Source: Chitinibacter sp. FCG-7 (GTDB taxonomy: Bacteria > Pseudomonadota > Gammaproteobacteria > Burkholderiales > Chitinibacteraceae). From it: a DNA stretch of 64,000 nt. The stretch spans positions 2,604,001 through 2,668,000 of the forward strand of contig NZ_CP157355.1 in assembly GCF_040047665.1 (NCBI RefSeq), given 5' to 3'. The notes under the pieces are model-generated. The model saw only the letters and a list, made by a program, of their open reading frames with translations. It was not told where the DNA came from and searched no databases. Each line of letters opens with the position of its first letter. Position 1 is the stretch's first letter. A program made the position numbers and the translations under genes. Positions 8,943 to 17,734 of this stretch are shown in pieces.

Positions 8943-9731
8943 TCAGACTCGTGCGCTGCAGACCGGGCAGGCGGGGTCTTTTTTGTAGCGCATTTCGCGC
9001 CAGCGCGCCGTACGGGCGTCGTACAGCTGTAGCCTGCCGTGCAGAATATCGCCGCAGCCGGTGATCACTTTCAGCGTTTCTGCGGCCTGTGCCGCACCGA
9101 TAATGCCCACCAGTGGGGCAAAGACGCCAAAGGTGGCACAGGGGCTGTCGTTGGCTTCGCCTTCGTCGCCAAACAGGCAGTGATAGCACGGGGCATCGGC
9201 CATACGCGGATCAAAGGTGGTGATCTGCCCGTCAAAACGCACTGCTGCGCCTGAAACCAGCGGTTTTCTGGCCTGTACGCTGGCGCGATTGACCGCATGA
9301 CGCGTTTCAAAATTGTCACAGCAATCGACCACCACATCGGCGGCCTGTACCAGATCCAGCAGGCGCTGCTCGTTGGCGCGTTCGCCAAGCGCATGGATGG
9401 TAATGTCGGGGTTCAGTGCGCTGAGCGTTGCCTTGGCCGATTCGGCCTTGTTGCTGCCCACGCGTGCCTGAGTGTGGACAATCTGGCGCTGCAGATTGGT
9501 TAGATCTACCTCGTCGTCGTCGATGATAGTTAGCGTGCCGATGCCGGCGCTGGCCAGATACAGCGATAGCGGCGAGCCCAGCCCGCCCGCGCCGATAATC
9601 AGCACATGCGCGGCGCTGATTTTCTCCTGCCCTTCGATACCCAGCTCGTCGAGCAGAATATGGCGGCTGTAGCGCAGTAATTTGGCGTCATCCAGCTCGA
9701 TGCGGGCGCTGCGGGTCGGGCAAACTGTCAT
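8943..9731 (-). CDS. moeB: Molybdopterin-synthase adenylyltransferase (HesA/MoeB/ThiF family)
   Basis: This 262-residue E1-like enzyme activates the C-terminus of a ubiquitin-like sulfur carrier by adenylation. The ATP-binding motif GAGGLGSPLSLYLA, the Asp in IIDDDEVDLTNLQRQ, the zinc cysteine pairs (CYHC and CPVC) and the conserved cysteine in CATFGVFAPLVG are all visible. The closest role is MoeB for molybdenum cofactor, but ThiF for thiamine cannot be excluded from sequence alone, since no moa or thi gene is adjacent. The upstream ribosome binding site is weak. Confidence 0.88.
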   Translation of the reverse strand: MTVCPTRSARIELDDAKLLRYSRHILLDELGIEGQEKISAAHVLIIGAGGLGSPLSLYLASAGIGTLTIIDDDEVDLTNLQRQIVHTQARVGSNKAESAKATLSALNPDITIHALGERANEQRLLDLVQAADVVVDCCDNFETRHAVNRASVQARKPLVSGAAVRFDGQITTFDPRMADAPCYHCLFGDEGEANDSPCATFGVFAPLVGIIGAAQAAETLKVITGCGDILHGRLQLYDARTARWREMRYKKDPACPVCSARV

Positions 9732-9761
9732 GGTAGGGCCGCTACAGAAGTTGAAAAAGTT

Positions 9762-9790
9762 GAAGCCCTGATTATAACCATCAGGGCTTC
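9762..9790 (-). terminator. Terminator after the 132-residue hypothetical gene
   Basis: GAAGCCCTGA and TCAGGGCTTC form a perfect 10-bp stem with a nine-base loop. Read on the minus strand the hairpin is followed after three bases by TTTTT. It separates the upstream hypothetical gene from moeB. Confidence 0.8.
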
Positions 9791-9827
9791 GCTTGGCTTA
9801 AGCCATATCAAGGTGGTGCATGCTCTC

Positions 9828-10226
9828 TTAAAGATAGCGGCGCAATTCTTCCGGTGTTTCGTCATGATCACCGTGCGGGTGCTTTTCCCAGACTTTGACG
9901 TAGATATCGCGGCTTTTGATATTGTGCTCAGGAATCGCGCGGTTGTCGTAATGAACTTCTTCACAATAATGCGCCAGCGCGCGTTTGATTTTTTGCAGGA
10001 TGCTGTTGTCCAGATGAAAACCAGCTTCTTGCAGGCGGGTTTCTAGCTCAATCAGGGTGTGCTCATCGATATGGTACTGCACCGAGATGCGGTTTTGGCT
10101 GGCGAAAACCTGGCTTTCAACGCCGGGGATGCGATTGAGCAGGCGGGCGGCCTGGCTGGCCTGATCCAGAGGCTGGGCACTGAATACAATTTCGCGGTGC
10201 TTGATGTCGTCGTGATGTTGTTTCAT
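9828..10226 (-). CDS. Conserved small protein of unknown function
   Basis: The 132-residue protein is hydrophilic and probably cytoplasmic. Its first 70 residues (SAQPLDQASQAARLLNRIPG, then a strand and a helix) look like a ferredoxin-like beta-alpha-beta fold of the HMA/ACT type, but without the CxxC metal motif. The C-terminal part is rich in His, Asp and Glu (HPHGDHDETPEEL). It stands alone between two hairpins, so it is a single-gene transcript. I do not recognise a function. Confidence 0.65.
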   Translation of the reverse strand: MKQHHDDIKHREIVFSAQPLDQASQAARLLNRIPGVESQVFASQNRISVQYHIDEHTLIELETRLQEAGFHLDNSILQKIKRALAHYCEEVHYDNRAIPEHNIKSRDIYVKVWEKHPHGDHDETPEELRRYL

Positions 10227-10346
10227 GTTGCGCCCCCTCGATAAGTCTTATCGTTGTTTTAGATTAAACCTTTTTCGGGCTTTGTGCAGCAGGTTTTTGC
10301 TTGGTAATGGTGTTGGCTCGCAGCGATACTTATTTGACGATGGGTA

Positions 10347-10395
10347 GGGTATTGCCTCGTAGATTAGGTTGGATATGCTCTGCAATGAAATACCC
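10347..10395. repeat. 49-bp palindromic intergenic repeat, copy 2
   Basis: The element runs from GGGTATTGCCTCGTAG to GCAATGAAATACCC, exactly 49 bp, between ctpA and the hypothetical gene. Its right end overlaps the start of a second, perfect hairpin (10391-10423). Confidence 0.8.
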
Positions 10396-10423
10396 CCTAT
10401 AGGGCTGCGCCGTATAGGGGGTA
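10391..10423 (-). terminator. Hairpin after ctpA
   Basis: TACCCCCTATA and TATAGGGGGTA are perfect 11-bp arms around an 11-base loop, 28 bases after the ctpA stop. On the minus strand it is followed only by a short TATTTC, so it is a plausible but imperfect terminator of the gpmI-envC-ctpA operon. Confidence 0.6.
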
Positions 10424-10450
10424 GGGGTGAAGCTGCTGGATAATGCCAGA

Positions 10451-11893
10451 CTATTTGCTGGCAGGTTTGCTCAGCAGTAGATGTTGCACTTTGAGCACGT
10501 TCAAAGCCTGCTGCAGCTGGTAATCCGATTTGGATGCCAGCTCGCGTGGATTTTCTTCGCTCTCTGCACTGCTAGCGGCTTTGGCTGCCGGTTTGGCGGT
10601 GGCTTTTGGTGCTTCGCTTGGTGCCGGGCTGGTTTTGCCGGCCTCTTTGTCGGTCGGGTTATCCAGATGGCGGCCCAGATCGGCTTCGCGCAAACGGAAA
10701 CCGTTGTCTTCCTTGCCATTGAGTGTTGCTTCTTCGGCTACGATATCCGGTGTAATGCCTTTGGCCTGGATCGAGCGGCCATTTGGCGTGAAGTAGCGGG
10801 CTGTGGTGAGTTTCAGCGCGCTCTTGGCGTCAATCGGCAAGATGGTTTGCACCGAGCCTTTACCAAAGGTTTGCGTACCGACAACCAGTGCACGTTTATG
10901 GTCTTGCAGCGCGCCCGCGACAATCTCGGAAGCCGATGCTGAGCCGCCATTGACCAGCACCACCACCGGTACGGTTTTCACGTCTTTAGGCGTGTTTTTA
11001 AAGTAATCCTTGCCGCTGTCGCGCTGATAATACTGCGGGCTGGCCGTCAGCTTGATTTTGGCATCGGCAGTCCGCCCTTCGGTATAAACAACCAGTGCGT
11101 CTTTGGGCAGGAAGGCGGCAGATACGCCGACCGCGCCATCGAGCAAGCCGCCCGGATCGTTACGCAGATCCAGCACCAGCCCTTTCAGGGGCGTTTTGTT
11201 TTCCTTGTACAGCGCTTCAATAGCCAATGCCAGGTTTTCCGTGGTTTTTTCCTGGAACTGGGTAATACGGATATAGCCATAGCCCGGCTCGGCCAGTTTG
11301 GATTTCACGCTCTGGGTTTTGATAATCGCGCGTTTTAGCGTCATCACCAGTGGTTTTGGTTCGCCTTTGCGCAAGATGGTCAGTGTCACCGTCGTACCTG
11401 CTTTGCCACGCATTTTTGACACGGCGTCGTTGAGCGACAGGCCCTGTACTTGCAGATCGTCAATTTTGACAATGTAATCGCCCGTTTTGATGCCGGCGCG
11501 ATAAGCTGGTGTGTCTTCAATCGGCGAGACAATCCGCACCAGCCCGTCTTCCATATTCACTTCTAGGCCCAGGCCGCCAAATTCGCCTTGGGTATTGACC
11601 TTGAGGTCTTTAAACGCTTCTTCGTCCAGATAACTTGAATGTGGATCAAGACCGCTAACCATGCCTTTGATGGCTTCGTTGATCAGCTTTTTATCTTCAA
11701 CGGGTTCGACATAGCTTTGCTTGATCAGGCCAAATACCGTTGAGAAAGCGCGCAATTCATCAATCGGCAGCGGATTGCTGCTGGCTTCTTTGTCTGCAGT
11801 GGCATTGAACGACAAGCTCAAAACGGCGCCGAGACCGGCTCCCGCAGCCAAAAGACTTACTTTTTGCCAGCGGCTATAGGGTTTGTTGGACAT
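10451..11893 (-). CDS. ctpA: S41-family C-terminal processing protease
   Basis: The 480-residue protein is a periplasmic carboxy-terminal protease. It has an N-terminal membrane anchor or signal (about residues 10-30), a PDZ domain (about 95-180, with GGLGLEVNMEDGLV) and the S41 catalytic core with serine in GGSASASEIVAGAL and lysine in FGKGSVQT. A Pro/Ala/Lys-rich low-complexity linker precedes the C-terminus. AGGAA lies before the ATG. It is the third gene of gpmI-envC-ctpA; envC and Ctp proteases both control murein hydrolases, which fits a shared role in cell-wall remodelling. Confidence 0.95.
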   Translation of the reverse strand: MSNKPYSRWQKVSLLAAGAGLGAVLSLSFNATADKEASSNPLPIDELRAFSTVFGLIKQSYVEPVEDKKLINEAIKGMVSGLDPHSSYLDEEAFKDLKVNTQGEFGGLGLEVNMEDGLVRIVSPIEDTPAYRAGIKTGDYIVKIDDLQVQGLSLNDAVSKMRGKAGTTVTLTILRKGEPKPLVMTLKRAIIKTQSVKSKLAEPGYGYIRITQFQEKTTENLALAIEALYKENKTPLKGLVLDLRNDPGGLLDGAVGVSAAFLPKDALVVYTEGRTADAKIKLTASPQYYQRDSGKDYFKNTPKDVKTVPVVVLVNGGSASASEIVAGALQDHKRALVVGTQTFGKGSVQTILPIDAKSALKLTTARYFTPNGRSIQAKGITPDIVAEEATLNGKEDNGFRLREADLGRHLDNPTDKEAGKTSPAPSEAPKATAKPAAKAASSAESEENPRELASKSDYQLQQALNVLKVQHLLLSKPASK

Positions 11894-11914
11894 CCCGGGA
11901 TTTTCCTATTTGTG

Positions 11915-13285
11915 TTATTTGGCCCACTGCAATGGGTCGAGTGGACGACTGTTTTGGCGGATTTCAAAGTATACGCCAGATTCTGCCATGCCACCGCTGT
12001 TGCCGACGGTGGCGATGACATCACCCGGTTTGACGGTGTCGCCAACGCGTTTCAAGACACTTTCGTTGGCGCCATAAAGACTCATATAGCCGCCGCCATG
12101 GTCAATAATCAGCAAATTACCAAAACCACGCAGCCAGTCGGCAAAGACTATCCGTCCGCTGGCAATGGCATGCACAGACTGGCCGCTGCCAGCCTTGATC
12201 ATCAGCCCTTTCCAGCTACCACCTTCGCCACGTGGCGCACCAAACCGTCCAATTACCACGCCTTTCACCGGCAAACTTAGCTTGCCTTTGAGTGAGGCAA
12301 ATTTGGCCCCTGCTTGTGCCGGATCGGGTAGTGCGTCATTGACGCTGGCGACTTCTTCTTTAGGGGCCGGCTCTGGCGTTGGTGCCGGTTTGCCAGCCGC
12401 TTTGGCTTTTTGCTCGGCTTTCGCCTGCCGTGCAGCGCGTTCAGCTTTGGCCTTGGCCAACTGCTCGGCCCGTTTTCTGGCTTGTTGTCGCTGTATTTCC
12501 AGTTGACGTGCACGCGCTGCTTCTTGCTGACGGATCAGGGCATTAAGGCGCTCGGTGAGCTGGGTCAGGCGTTTCTCATCGGCGGCGAGTTTTTGAATCT
12601 GGTTACGCTGCGTGGCGATTTCTTTGGAGAGCTGGTTCACGACCGCTTTCTTTTCCAATTGCTCGCTAAGCAACTGCTGACGCTGGCGTTGCTTGTTATT
12701 AGCGATTTCCTGCAGCTCGGCATTTTTTTGCTGGATTTGCTCGGCCAGTACATTAAGTTCGTTCAGCTGACTTTCCAGCTGTTGCGCCAGCTGCTGTTGC
12801 GAGCGCGCAAGATGCTTGTAATACGTCAGGTCGCGGCTGAGCTGATTGGGGTCTTTCTGATTCAGTAGCAGTCGCCAGGCTTCAAGCTGGCCTAGCTTGT
12901 AGCGGCTTTTAAGTAAATCACCCAGACGCTGCTGGCTGGCACGGATGTTGACCCGGGTACGGGCAATATCGGCCTCCAGTCTGGCCAGCTCATTGCTGGT
13001 CAAGGCGCGTTCGTGTGCCAGCTCGTTCAGGACACGGTTGGCTTCGGAGATGGATTGTTCGGATTGTTTTAGCGCGTCGGCAGCTTCATTGCGCGAGGAT
13101 TCGTTCTGGCTGAGATCTTTTTGTAGCTGCTGAATCTGATTGCGCAGATCTTTGAGCTCTTCCTGTTTGGCGGCTCGCTCAGAAACGGTCGCCTGGGTCA
13201 CTTTACTGGCCGCAGGGGCCGCAAAGCTGCCCGTGCTGGCGATCAGGCAGGTGAAAAGCAGCGAAGCAAGTAAACGTACACGCAC
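11915..13285 (-). CDS. envC: Murein hydrolase activator EnvC
   Basis: This 456-residue secreted protein has a signal peptide (cleavage near AAPAAS), a long coiled coil (about residues 35-280, Gln/Glu/Arg-rich) and a C-terminal LytM domain. The LytM domain lacks the zinc ligands of active M23 peptidases (FGAPRGEGG and DHGGGYMSLYG in place of the metal motifs), the hallmark of EnvC, which activates amidases at the septum instead of cutting murein itself. A Lys/Ala/Pro-rich linker joins the two parts. It lies between gpmI and ctpA, a conserved order. Confidence 0.94.
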   Translation of the reverse strand: MRVRLLASLLFTCLIASTGSFAAPAASKVTQATVSERAAKQEELKDLRNQIQQLQKDLSQNESSRNEAADALKQSEQSISEANRVLNELAHERALTSNELARLEADIARTRVNIRASQQRLGDLLKSRYKLGQLEAWRLLLNQKDPNQLSRDLTYYKHLARSQQQLAQQLESQLNELNVLAEQIQQKNAELQEIANNKQRQRQQLLSEQLEKKAVVNQLSKEIATQRNQIQKLAADEKRLTQLTERLNALIRQQEAARARQLEIQRQQARKRAEQLAKAKAERAARQAKAEQKAKAAGKPAPTPEPAPKEEVASVNDALPDPAQAGAKFASLKGKLSLPVKGVVIGRFGAPRGEGGSWKGLMIKAGSGQSVHAIASGRIVFADWLRGFGNLLIIDHGGGYMSLYGANESVLKRVGDTVKPGDVIATVGNSGGMAESGVYFEIRQNSRPLDPLQWAK

Positions 13286-13361
13286 AACTTAGACTCGGGA
13301 TACCGACAGAGTGCATCACTTTACTTGATTCGCTGCATTCACTAAACCCAAATTATGTCAT

Positions 13362-14894
13362 TTACAGAAAATTGATCAGTGATTGACCGGTCATCTCTGT
13401 CGGTTGTTCCAGGCCCATCATGGCCAGCAATGAAGGTGCGATGTCTTTGAGTGCGCCACCCGGTGAGAGGCGGGCAGGGCGACCGATATAGCAGAACGGT
13501 ACCAGATCGGTGGTGTGTTGCGTATGTGGCTGGCCTGAGTTCTTGTCGAACATCATTTCGCAATTGCCATGATCCGCGGTGATCAGCACCTCGCCACCGA
13601 TCGCCAGTTGCGCCGCAACGACACGGCCTACGCATTCGTCCAGTGCTTCAACGGCTTTGACGGCCGCATCAAAAATACCACTATGACCCACCATATCACC
13701 ATTGGCATAGTTACAAATGATGGCCGCGTACTGCTTGCTATTGATTGCAGCGATCATTTTGTCAGTGACTTCGGCGGCTGACATTTCCGGTTTCAAGTCA
13801 TAGGTCGCGACCTTAGGCGATGGCACCAGAATGCGGTCTTCGCCGGCGAATTCTTTCTCTTCGCCACCCGACAGGAAGTAAGTGACATGCGGGTATTTTT
13901 CGGTTTCTGCAATCCGCAGCTGTTTCAAGCCCAAGCTAGCGATGTATTCGCCAAAACCGTTTTTCACTTTTTCTTTGGTGTAGGCTACCGGATGGCTGTA
14001 AGCCGAACCGTAGTCTGTCGCAGTGCAGAAATAGGCAAATTTGGGCTGGCGTTGCGGATGCTCAAAGCCGCCAAAGTCCGCTGCGGTCAATGCTGTAGTG
14101 AGCTGACGGGCACGGTCGGCACGGAAATTCATAAAGATCACCGCATCGCCATCTTCCATGCGCGTCGGTGTGCCGATCACCGTGGCTGAAACGAATTCAT
14201 CGTTTTCATCGCGTTTATAGGCGTTTTCTAGTCCGTCAATTGCGCTCTCTGCGCTATAAAGGCCGATACCATCAACGATCAGTTTGTATGCAGGTTCTAC
14301 ACGTTCCCAACGGGTGTCTCTATCCATCGCCCAGTAGCGGCCGACAATCCCGACGATGCGGGCGTTATTTGCATCACAGACAGTTTGCAGGCGCTGCAGG
14401 TAGAGTTCGGCGCTGCGCGGCGGCGTATCGCGGCCATCGAGGAAGGCGTGGATGCGAATGTCTTTCACGCCAGCCTGACTTGCTGCTTCGATCAGGCCAA
14501 ACACGTGATTTTCATGGCAATGAACGCCGCCATCGGACATCAGTCCCATAATGTGCAGCGCTTTGCCACTGGCTTTAACGCTATCAATTGCCTGTTTGAA
14601 AACCGGATTGTTGCCTATTGTTTTGTCGGCAACGTCACAGTCGATACGGCTGATGTCCTGTTGCACAATACGCCCCGCACCAATATTGAGGTGACCCACT
14701 TCAGAATTGCCAAATTGGCCAGCAGGCAAGCCGACGAACTGCTCGGACGCATTAATCGTTGTAAATGGATATTGCGAGAACAGACGATCAAAATGATGCT
14801 TGCGTGCATGCAAGATGGCATTGTCATCGCCGCCAGTGCGGTAACCAAAGCCGTCAAGAATAAGAAGTAATACGGGAGTGATTTGTTGTGGCAT
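13362..14894 (-). CDS. gpmI: 2,3-bisphosphoglycerate-independent phosphoglycerate mutase
   Basis: This 510-residue enzyme interconverts 3- and 2-phosphoglycerate in glycolysis, using two manganese ions. The alkaline-phosphatase-type motifs are clear: LLILDGFGYR (metal Asp) at the N-terminus, GNSEVGHLNIGAGR (catalytic serine), and ITADHGNCEMM near the C-terminus. Length is normal. AGGAC precedes the ATG. It is the first gene of the gpmI-envC-ctpA operon, a common arrangement in proteobacteria. Confidence 0.97.
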   Translation of the reverse strand: MPQQITPVLLLILDGFGYRTGGDDNAILHARKHHFDRLFSQYPFTTINASEQFVGLPAGQFGNSEVGHLNIGAGRIVQQDISRIDCDVADKTIGNNPVFKQAIDSVKASGKALHIMGLMSDGGVHCHENHVFGLIEAASQAGVKDIRIHAFLDGRDTPPRSAELYLQRLQTVCDANNARIVGIVGRYWAMDRDTRWERVEPAYKLIVDGIGLYSAESAIDGLENAYKRDENDEFVSATVIGTPTRMEDGDAVIFMNFRADRARQLTTALTAADFGGFEHPQRQPKFAYFCTATDYGSAYSHPVAYTKEKVKNGFGEYIASLGLKQLRIAETEKYPHVTYFLSGGEEKEFAGEDRILVPSPKVATYDLKPEMSAAEVTDKMIAAINSKQYAAIICNYANGDMVGHSGIFDAAVKAVEALDECVGRVVAAQLAIGGEVLITADHGNCEMMFDKNSGQPHTQHTTDLVPFCYIGRPARLSPGGALKDIAPSLLAMMGLEQPTEMTGQSLINFL

Positions 14895-15043
14895 GACAAA
14901 GTCCTATGGTGATTCGCGCCGAACTTGCTAAAATAGTTGCGGTCCTAGGTTGCGAATAGTTTTCAAACACGGTTAGTATTCTAACTCAAGCTGATGTTGG
15001 ATCGTCGTAATTTGGCACAAAGCTGATTCGGCTCAAGTCTGAG
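14895..15043. other. Intergenic region upstream of gpmI
   Basis: This region holds the gpmI promoter area on the minus strand and ends at a MITE-like element. I see no gene and no clear promoter boxes. Confidence 0.4.
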
Positions 15044-15310
15044 AGGGTCTGTTGACGTTTGGTTTACGAATCCCGTTTAAGCTGATTTTGGCCTGAAACA
15101 AGGCGCGAAAACCGAAGCATAGCCATTCTATGTAAGGTTTTCGCAACGCAGGATCAGGCCAAAAGCAGCTAAACCCTTCGGGCTGGGCGATTTTCGCGGC
15201 GACTCTGCGTTGTTTCGTGCTTGTATAGCGGGCTATACGTCGCACAAAACGTCTTGATTCGCCACGAAACTCGCGCCAGCGGGATCGCAAACCAAATGTC
15301 ATCAGACCCT
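15044..15310. mobile_element. MITE-like non-autonomous element (267 bp)
   Basis: The element is bounded by imperfect terminal inverted repeats of about 30 bp: AGGGTCTGTTGACGTTTGG at the left and, read from the right end, AGGGTCTGATGACATTTGG; both continue through GTTT and end in TCCC, with only three mismatches and one extra base. Short direct repeats flank it (GAG, or CTGAG if the ends are drawn two bases in at the right). Inside are two hairpins, one built on GCGAAAACC...GGTTTTCGC with a CATAG/CTATG tip, one on GTATAGC/GCTATAC. There is no transposase. It ends 26 bases before the arsR-type start codon. Confidence 0.72.
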
Positions 15311-15336
15311 GAGCATAATAAATAAAAGAATTGAAA

Positions 15337-15642
15337 ATGATTGAATCAATTGAAGAGATGGATGATGAGCACATCGACCAGGCATCACGGGCGATGAAGG
15401 CAATGTCGCACCCGCTGCGCCTGAAGATTCTGTGCGTGCTGGCCGATCAGGAAGTGAGCGTGCAGGATATTGTCGAGCGGGTTGGCACGACGCAATCAAA
15501 TATTTCGCAGCACTTGGCGCTGATGCGGGAGAAAGGCGTTTTGCGCACGCGCAAAGACGCGAACCGGGTTTATTACCGTGTGGGTGATATCCGCACGCTG
15601 GTGGTGATTGCGATGCTGCGGGATGTGTTCTGCGGCTTCTAG
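15337..15642 (+). CDS. ArsR/SmtB-family transcriptional regulator
   Basis: The 101-residue protein is a winged-helix repressor: AMSHPLRLKILCVLAD (helix 1-2), VGTTQSNISQHLALMREKGVLR (recognition helix) and KDANRVYYRVGD (wing). No ArsR metal motif (CVC) is seen; cysteines are at LKILCVL and at the C-terminal FCGF, so redox or persulfide sensing of the BigR/SqrR type is possible but unproven. The ATG at 15337 is chosen; a TTG two codons earlier is possible and the ribosome binding site is weak. The MITE-like element directly upstream probably replaced or supplies its promoter. It is convergent with tlpA. Confidence 0.85.
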   Translation: MIESIEEMDDEHIDQASRAMKAMSHPLRLKILCVLADQEVSVQDIVERVGTTQSNISQHLALMREKGVLRTRKDANRVYYRVGDIRTLVVIAMLRDVFCGF

Positions 15643-15676
15643 GCTTTTCGAGTCCCCCACACCCACCAGCACACAC

Positions 15677-15703
15677 ATACGCCCTTAGCGGGCGTATTTT
15701 TTT
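15677..15703 (+). terminator. Intrinsic terminator after arsR-type gene
   Basis: ATACGCCC and GGGCGTAT form a perfect 8-bp stem with a five-base loop and a seven-base T tract. It overlaps the last codons of the convergent tlpA gene. Confidence 0.88.
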
Positions 15704-16155
15704 ATCTGTGCTTCCAGTTGTTCATGGCTGATTTTGCCTAGCTGCTGGGCAACCTGCTTGCCTTTGGCATCAAAAAATACGGTAAAAGGCAAGCCGCCTT
15801 GTTGATTGCCCTGTTGCCGCATCATATTCATCGCACTATTGCCGCCGATCAGAATGGGGTAGTTGACGCCCAGCTCTTTGGCAAAACGCGCGGTTGGCAC
15901 TGGTTCATCAATCGCAATCCCGACAAATTGTACGGTTTTGCCATATTTTTTCTGCAGTGCGATCATCTCGGGCATTTCCTGCCGACATGGTCCGCACCAG
16001 GTAGCCCAGTAGTTCACGATCAGCATTTTTCCCTGCCATTGAGCAAGTGCTTGCGTTTTGCCCTGTGGGTCGGGCAAGCTCATGCGCCAGAATGGATCGG
16101 CGGCCTGACTTAAGGGTGAACAAAGTAGCGCCAGTAACAAAAGCCATTTTTTCAT
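15685..16155 (-). CDS. TlpA-family thiol:disulfide oxidoreductase
   Basis: This 156-residue periplasmic thioredoxin-like protein has a signal peptide (MKKWLLLLALLCSPLSQA) and the active site WATWCGPCRQEMP. The cis-proline loop GGLPFTVFFD is also present. TlpA-like proteins reduce disulfides in exported proteins such as cytochromes. It is the last gene of cutA-dsbD-tlpA; the DsbD next door is the natural electron donor. Confidence 0.93.
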   Translation of the reverse strand: MKKWLLLLALLCSPLSQAADPFWRMSLPDPQGKTQALAQWQGKMLIVNYWATWCGPCRQEMPEMIALQKKYGKTVQFVGIAIDEPVPTARFAKELGVNYPILIGGNSAMNMMRQQGNQQGGLPFTVFFDAKGKQVAQQLGKISHEQLEAQIKKYAR

Positions 16156-16168
16156 ATTTGATGAAACC

Positions 16169-17734
16169 TTAACAAAGCTGAGTGGTGCACGATATGGATT
16201 GGTTGTTGCTCAAGGTGGCCAGAAATTGTGGCGCATCCTGAAAGCCAATCACCTTGTTTTTGATTTCAAAGCCCTGTGGGCTGTAAAAAATCAGCGCTGG
16301 TGGCCCGTACAATTGATAGCGGGCCAGTAGTGCAGCGTCGGCGGCGGTGTTCTGTGTAACATCAACCCGCAAGAGTTTGTGATCTTTCAGCGCGGCTTGG
16401 ACAGCCGGTTGGCTCAGCGTTTTGCGCTCGAATTCAATACAGCTCACGCACCAGTCTGCATAAAAATCAATCATCACAGCCTGGCCTTTGGCCGCGAGCA
16501 AAGCCTGATCAAGCTCGGCATTGCTACGGACTGTTTTAAATGCCAATTGATGAGGTGCTTCTATACCCAGGTGGGGTTCCCATAGTGGACGCGAGACCCA
16601 GAGCGCCATAGCGAGCAATACTATGCCAAAAATAATTTTAACGCCTTGCATCACCTTGCCGGACACTTTGGGCAGAATGGTCGAACCGAATGCGCCGATC
16701 GCCAGCAGCGGCAGCCCCAGACCCAAAGCCATGCTGTAGAGCGCTGCGCCGCCGAGCCATACATCGCCGGTTTGGCCGATGTATGCCAATGCTGCCGCCA
16801 GCGGTGGCGCAATGCAGGGGCCAATAATCAGTGCCGAGAGTAACCCCATGAGTAGCACGGAAGTCCATTTGCCGCCCGGCAGCTTCATGCTGGCGCTATT
16901 TAAACGGCTCTGCCAGCTGCTGGGCAGCTGAACGCTGAAAACGCCAAACATGGCCATCGCCATGGCGAGGAAAAACAGCGCAAAAGCTGCAATCACCCAC
17001 GGTTGCTGTAGCGCTACGACCAGCAAAGTGCCTGTGGCTGCGGCAGCAACGCCGATGGCTGTATATGAAATGGCCATGCCTTGCACATAGACAAAACTAA
17101 GGCTTAAAGCGTGCCAGCGTTTTACGGGCTGATGCCCGATGACAATACCTGAGACAATCGGGATCAGCGGATACATGCACGCCGTTAGCGCCAGACCGAT
17201 GCCGGCCAGGAAGAAAATACCCAGTGTGCCAAAAAAACTACCCCCGAAAAACGCTGACTCGGGGGTATTGCTGCTGGTGTTACTGTCGGAACTGGCGCCA
17301 AACAGCGCTTTGAGCGCGGGGGTTTTGCTCTCCCCCAGCTTGAGTATCTGGGTTTGTGGTGGGTAGCAGATGCCGGCTTCCGCACAGCCCTGAAATTTGA
17401 TGGTGAATGCCTGCTGTTTTGATATTGCCTGTGGGCTAGTGAGTTTGACGATCAACTGATCATGAAAAACGGCAACCTTGCCAAAGCTCGGGTCATCCTT
17501 GATTTCGCCTTTGGGTAGCTGGGTTTTGATCGCTAGGGGAGTAGCACTAACCTGAATGCGATCCCGATATAGATAATAGCCGGGGGCAATGGCAAAACGC
17601 AGCTCGACCGTATTGGCATCCAGTTGGACGATGCTGGGTTTAAAGGCTTTTTCTGGTGGTAAAAATTCCGTATTGCCCCAGGCAAGCATTGAAAAAAGTG
17701 CCATCAGCAGGCAAGTAATAAAACGCGACATCAT
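16169..17734 (-). CDS. dsbD: Thiol:disulfide interchange protein DsbD
   Basis: DsbD carries electrons from cytoplasmic thioredoxin across the inner membrane to periplasmic thiol proteins. The 521-residue protein shows all three parts: an N-terminal periplasmic domain with CAEAGICYPP, an eight-helix membrane domain with cysteines in TACMYPLIPI and GPCIAPPLAAA, and a C-terminal thioredoxin domain with WCVSC. It is slightly shorter than the E. coli protein. The extreme C-terminus carries two extra cysteines (SCTTQLC). The start overlaps the cutA stop by four bases (ATGA), indicating translational coupling. Confidence 0.95.
   Translation of the reverse strand: MMSRFITCLLMALFSMLAWGNTEFLPPEKAFKPSIVQLDANTVELRFAIAPGYYLYRDRIQVSATPLAIKTQLPKGEIKDDPSFGKVAVFHDQLIVKLTSPQAISKQQAFTIKFQGCAEAGICYPPQTQILKLGESKTPALKALFGASSDSNTSSNTPESAFFGGSFFGTLGIFFLAGIGLALTACMYPLIPIVSGIVIGHQPVKRWHALSLSFVYVQGMAISYTAIGVAAAATGTLLVVALQQPWVIAAFALFFLAMAMAMFGVFSVQLPSSWQSRLNSASMKLPGGKWTSVLLMGLLSALIIGPCIAPPLAAALAYIGQTGDVWLGGAALYSMALGLGLPLLAIGAFGSTILPKVSGKVMQGVKIIFGIVLLAMALWVSRPLWEPHLGIEAPHQLAFKTVRSNAELDQALLAAKGQAVMIDFYADWCVSCIEFERKTLSQPAVQAALKDHKLLRVDVTQNTAADAALLARYQLYGPPALIFYSPQGFEIKNKVIGFQDAPQFLATLSNNQSISCTTQLC

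Noticed and set aside
15331..15336. TTG as start of the arsR-type gene
   Set aside because: ATG two codons later is equally placed with respect to the weak upstream purines and is the more usual start; the choice changes only two residues.
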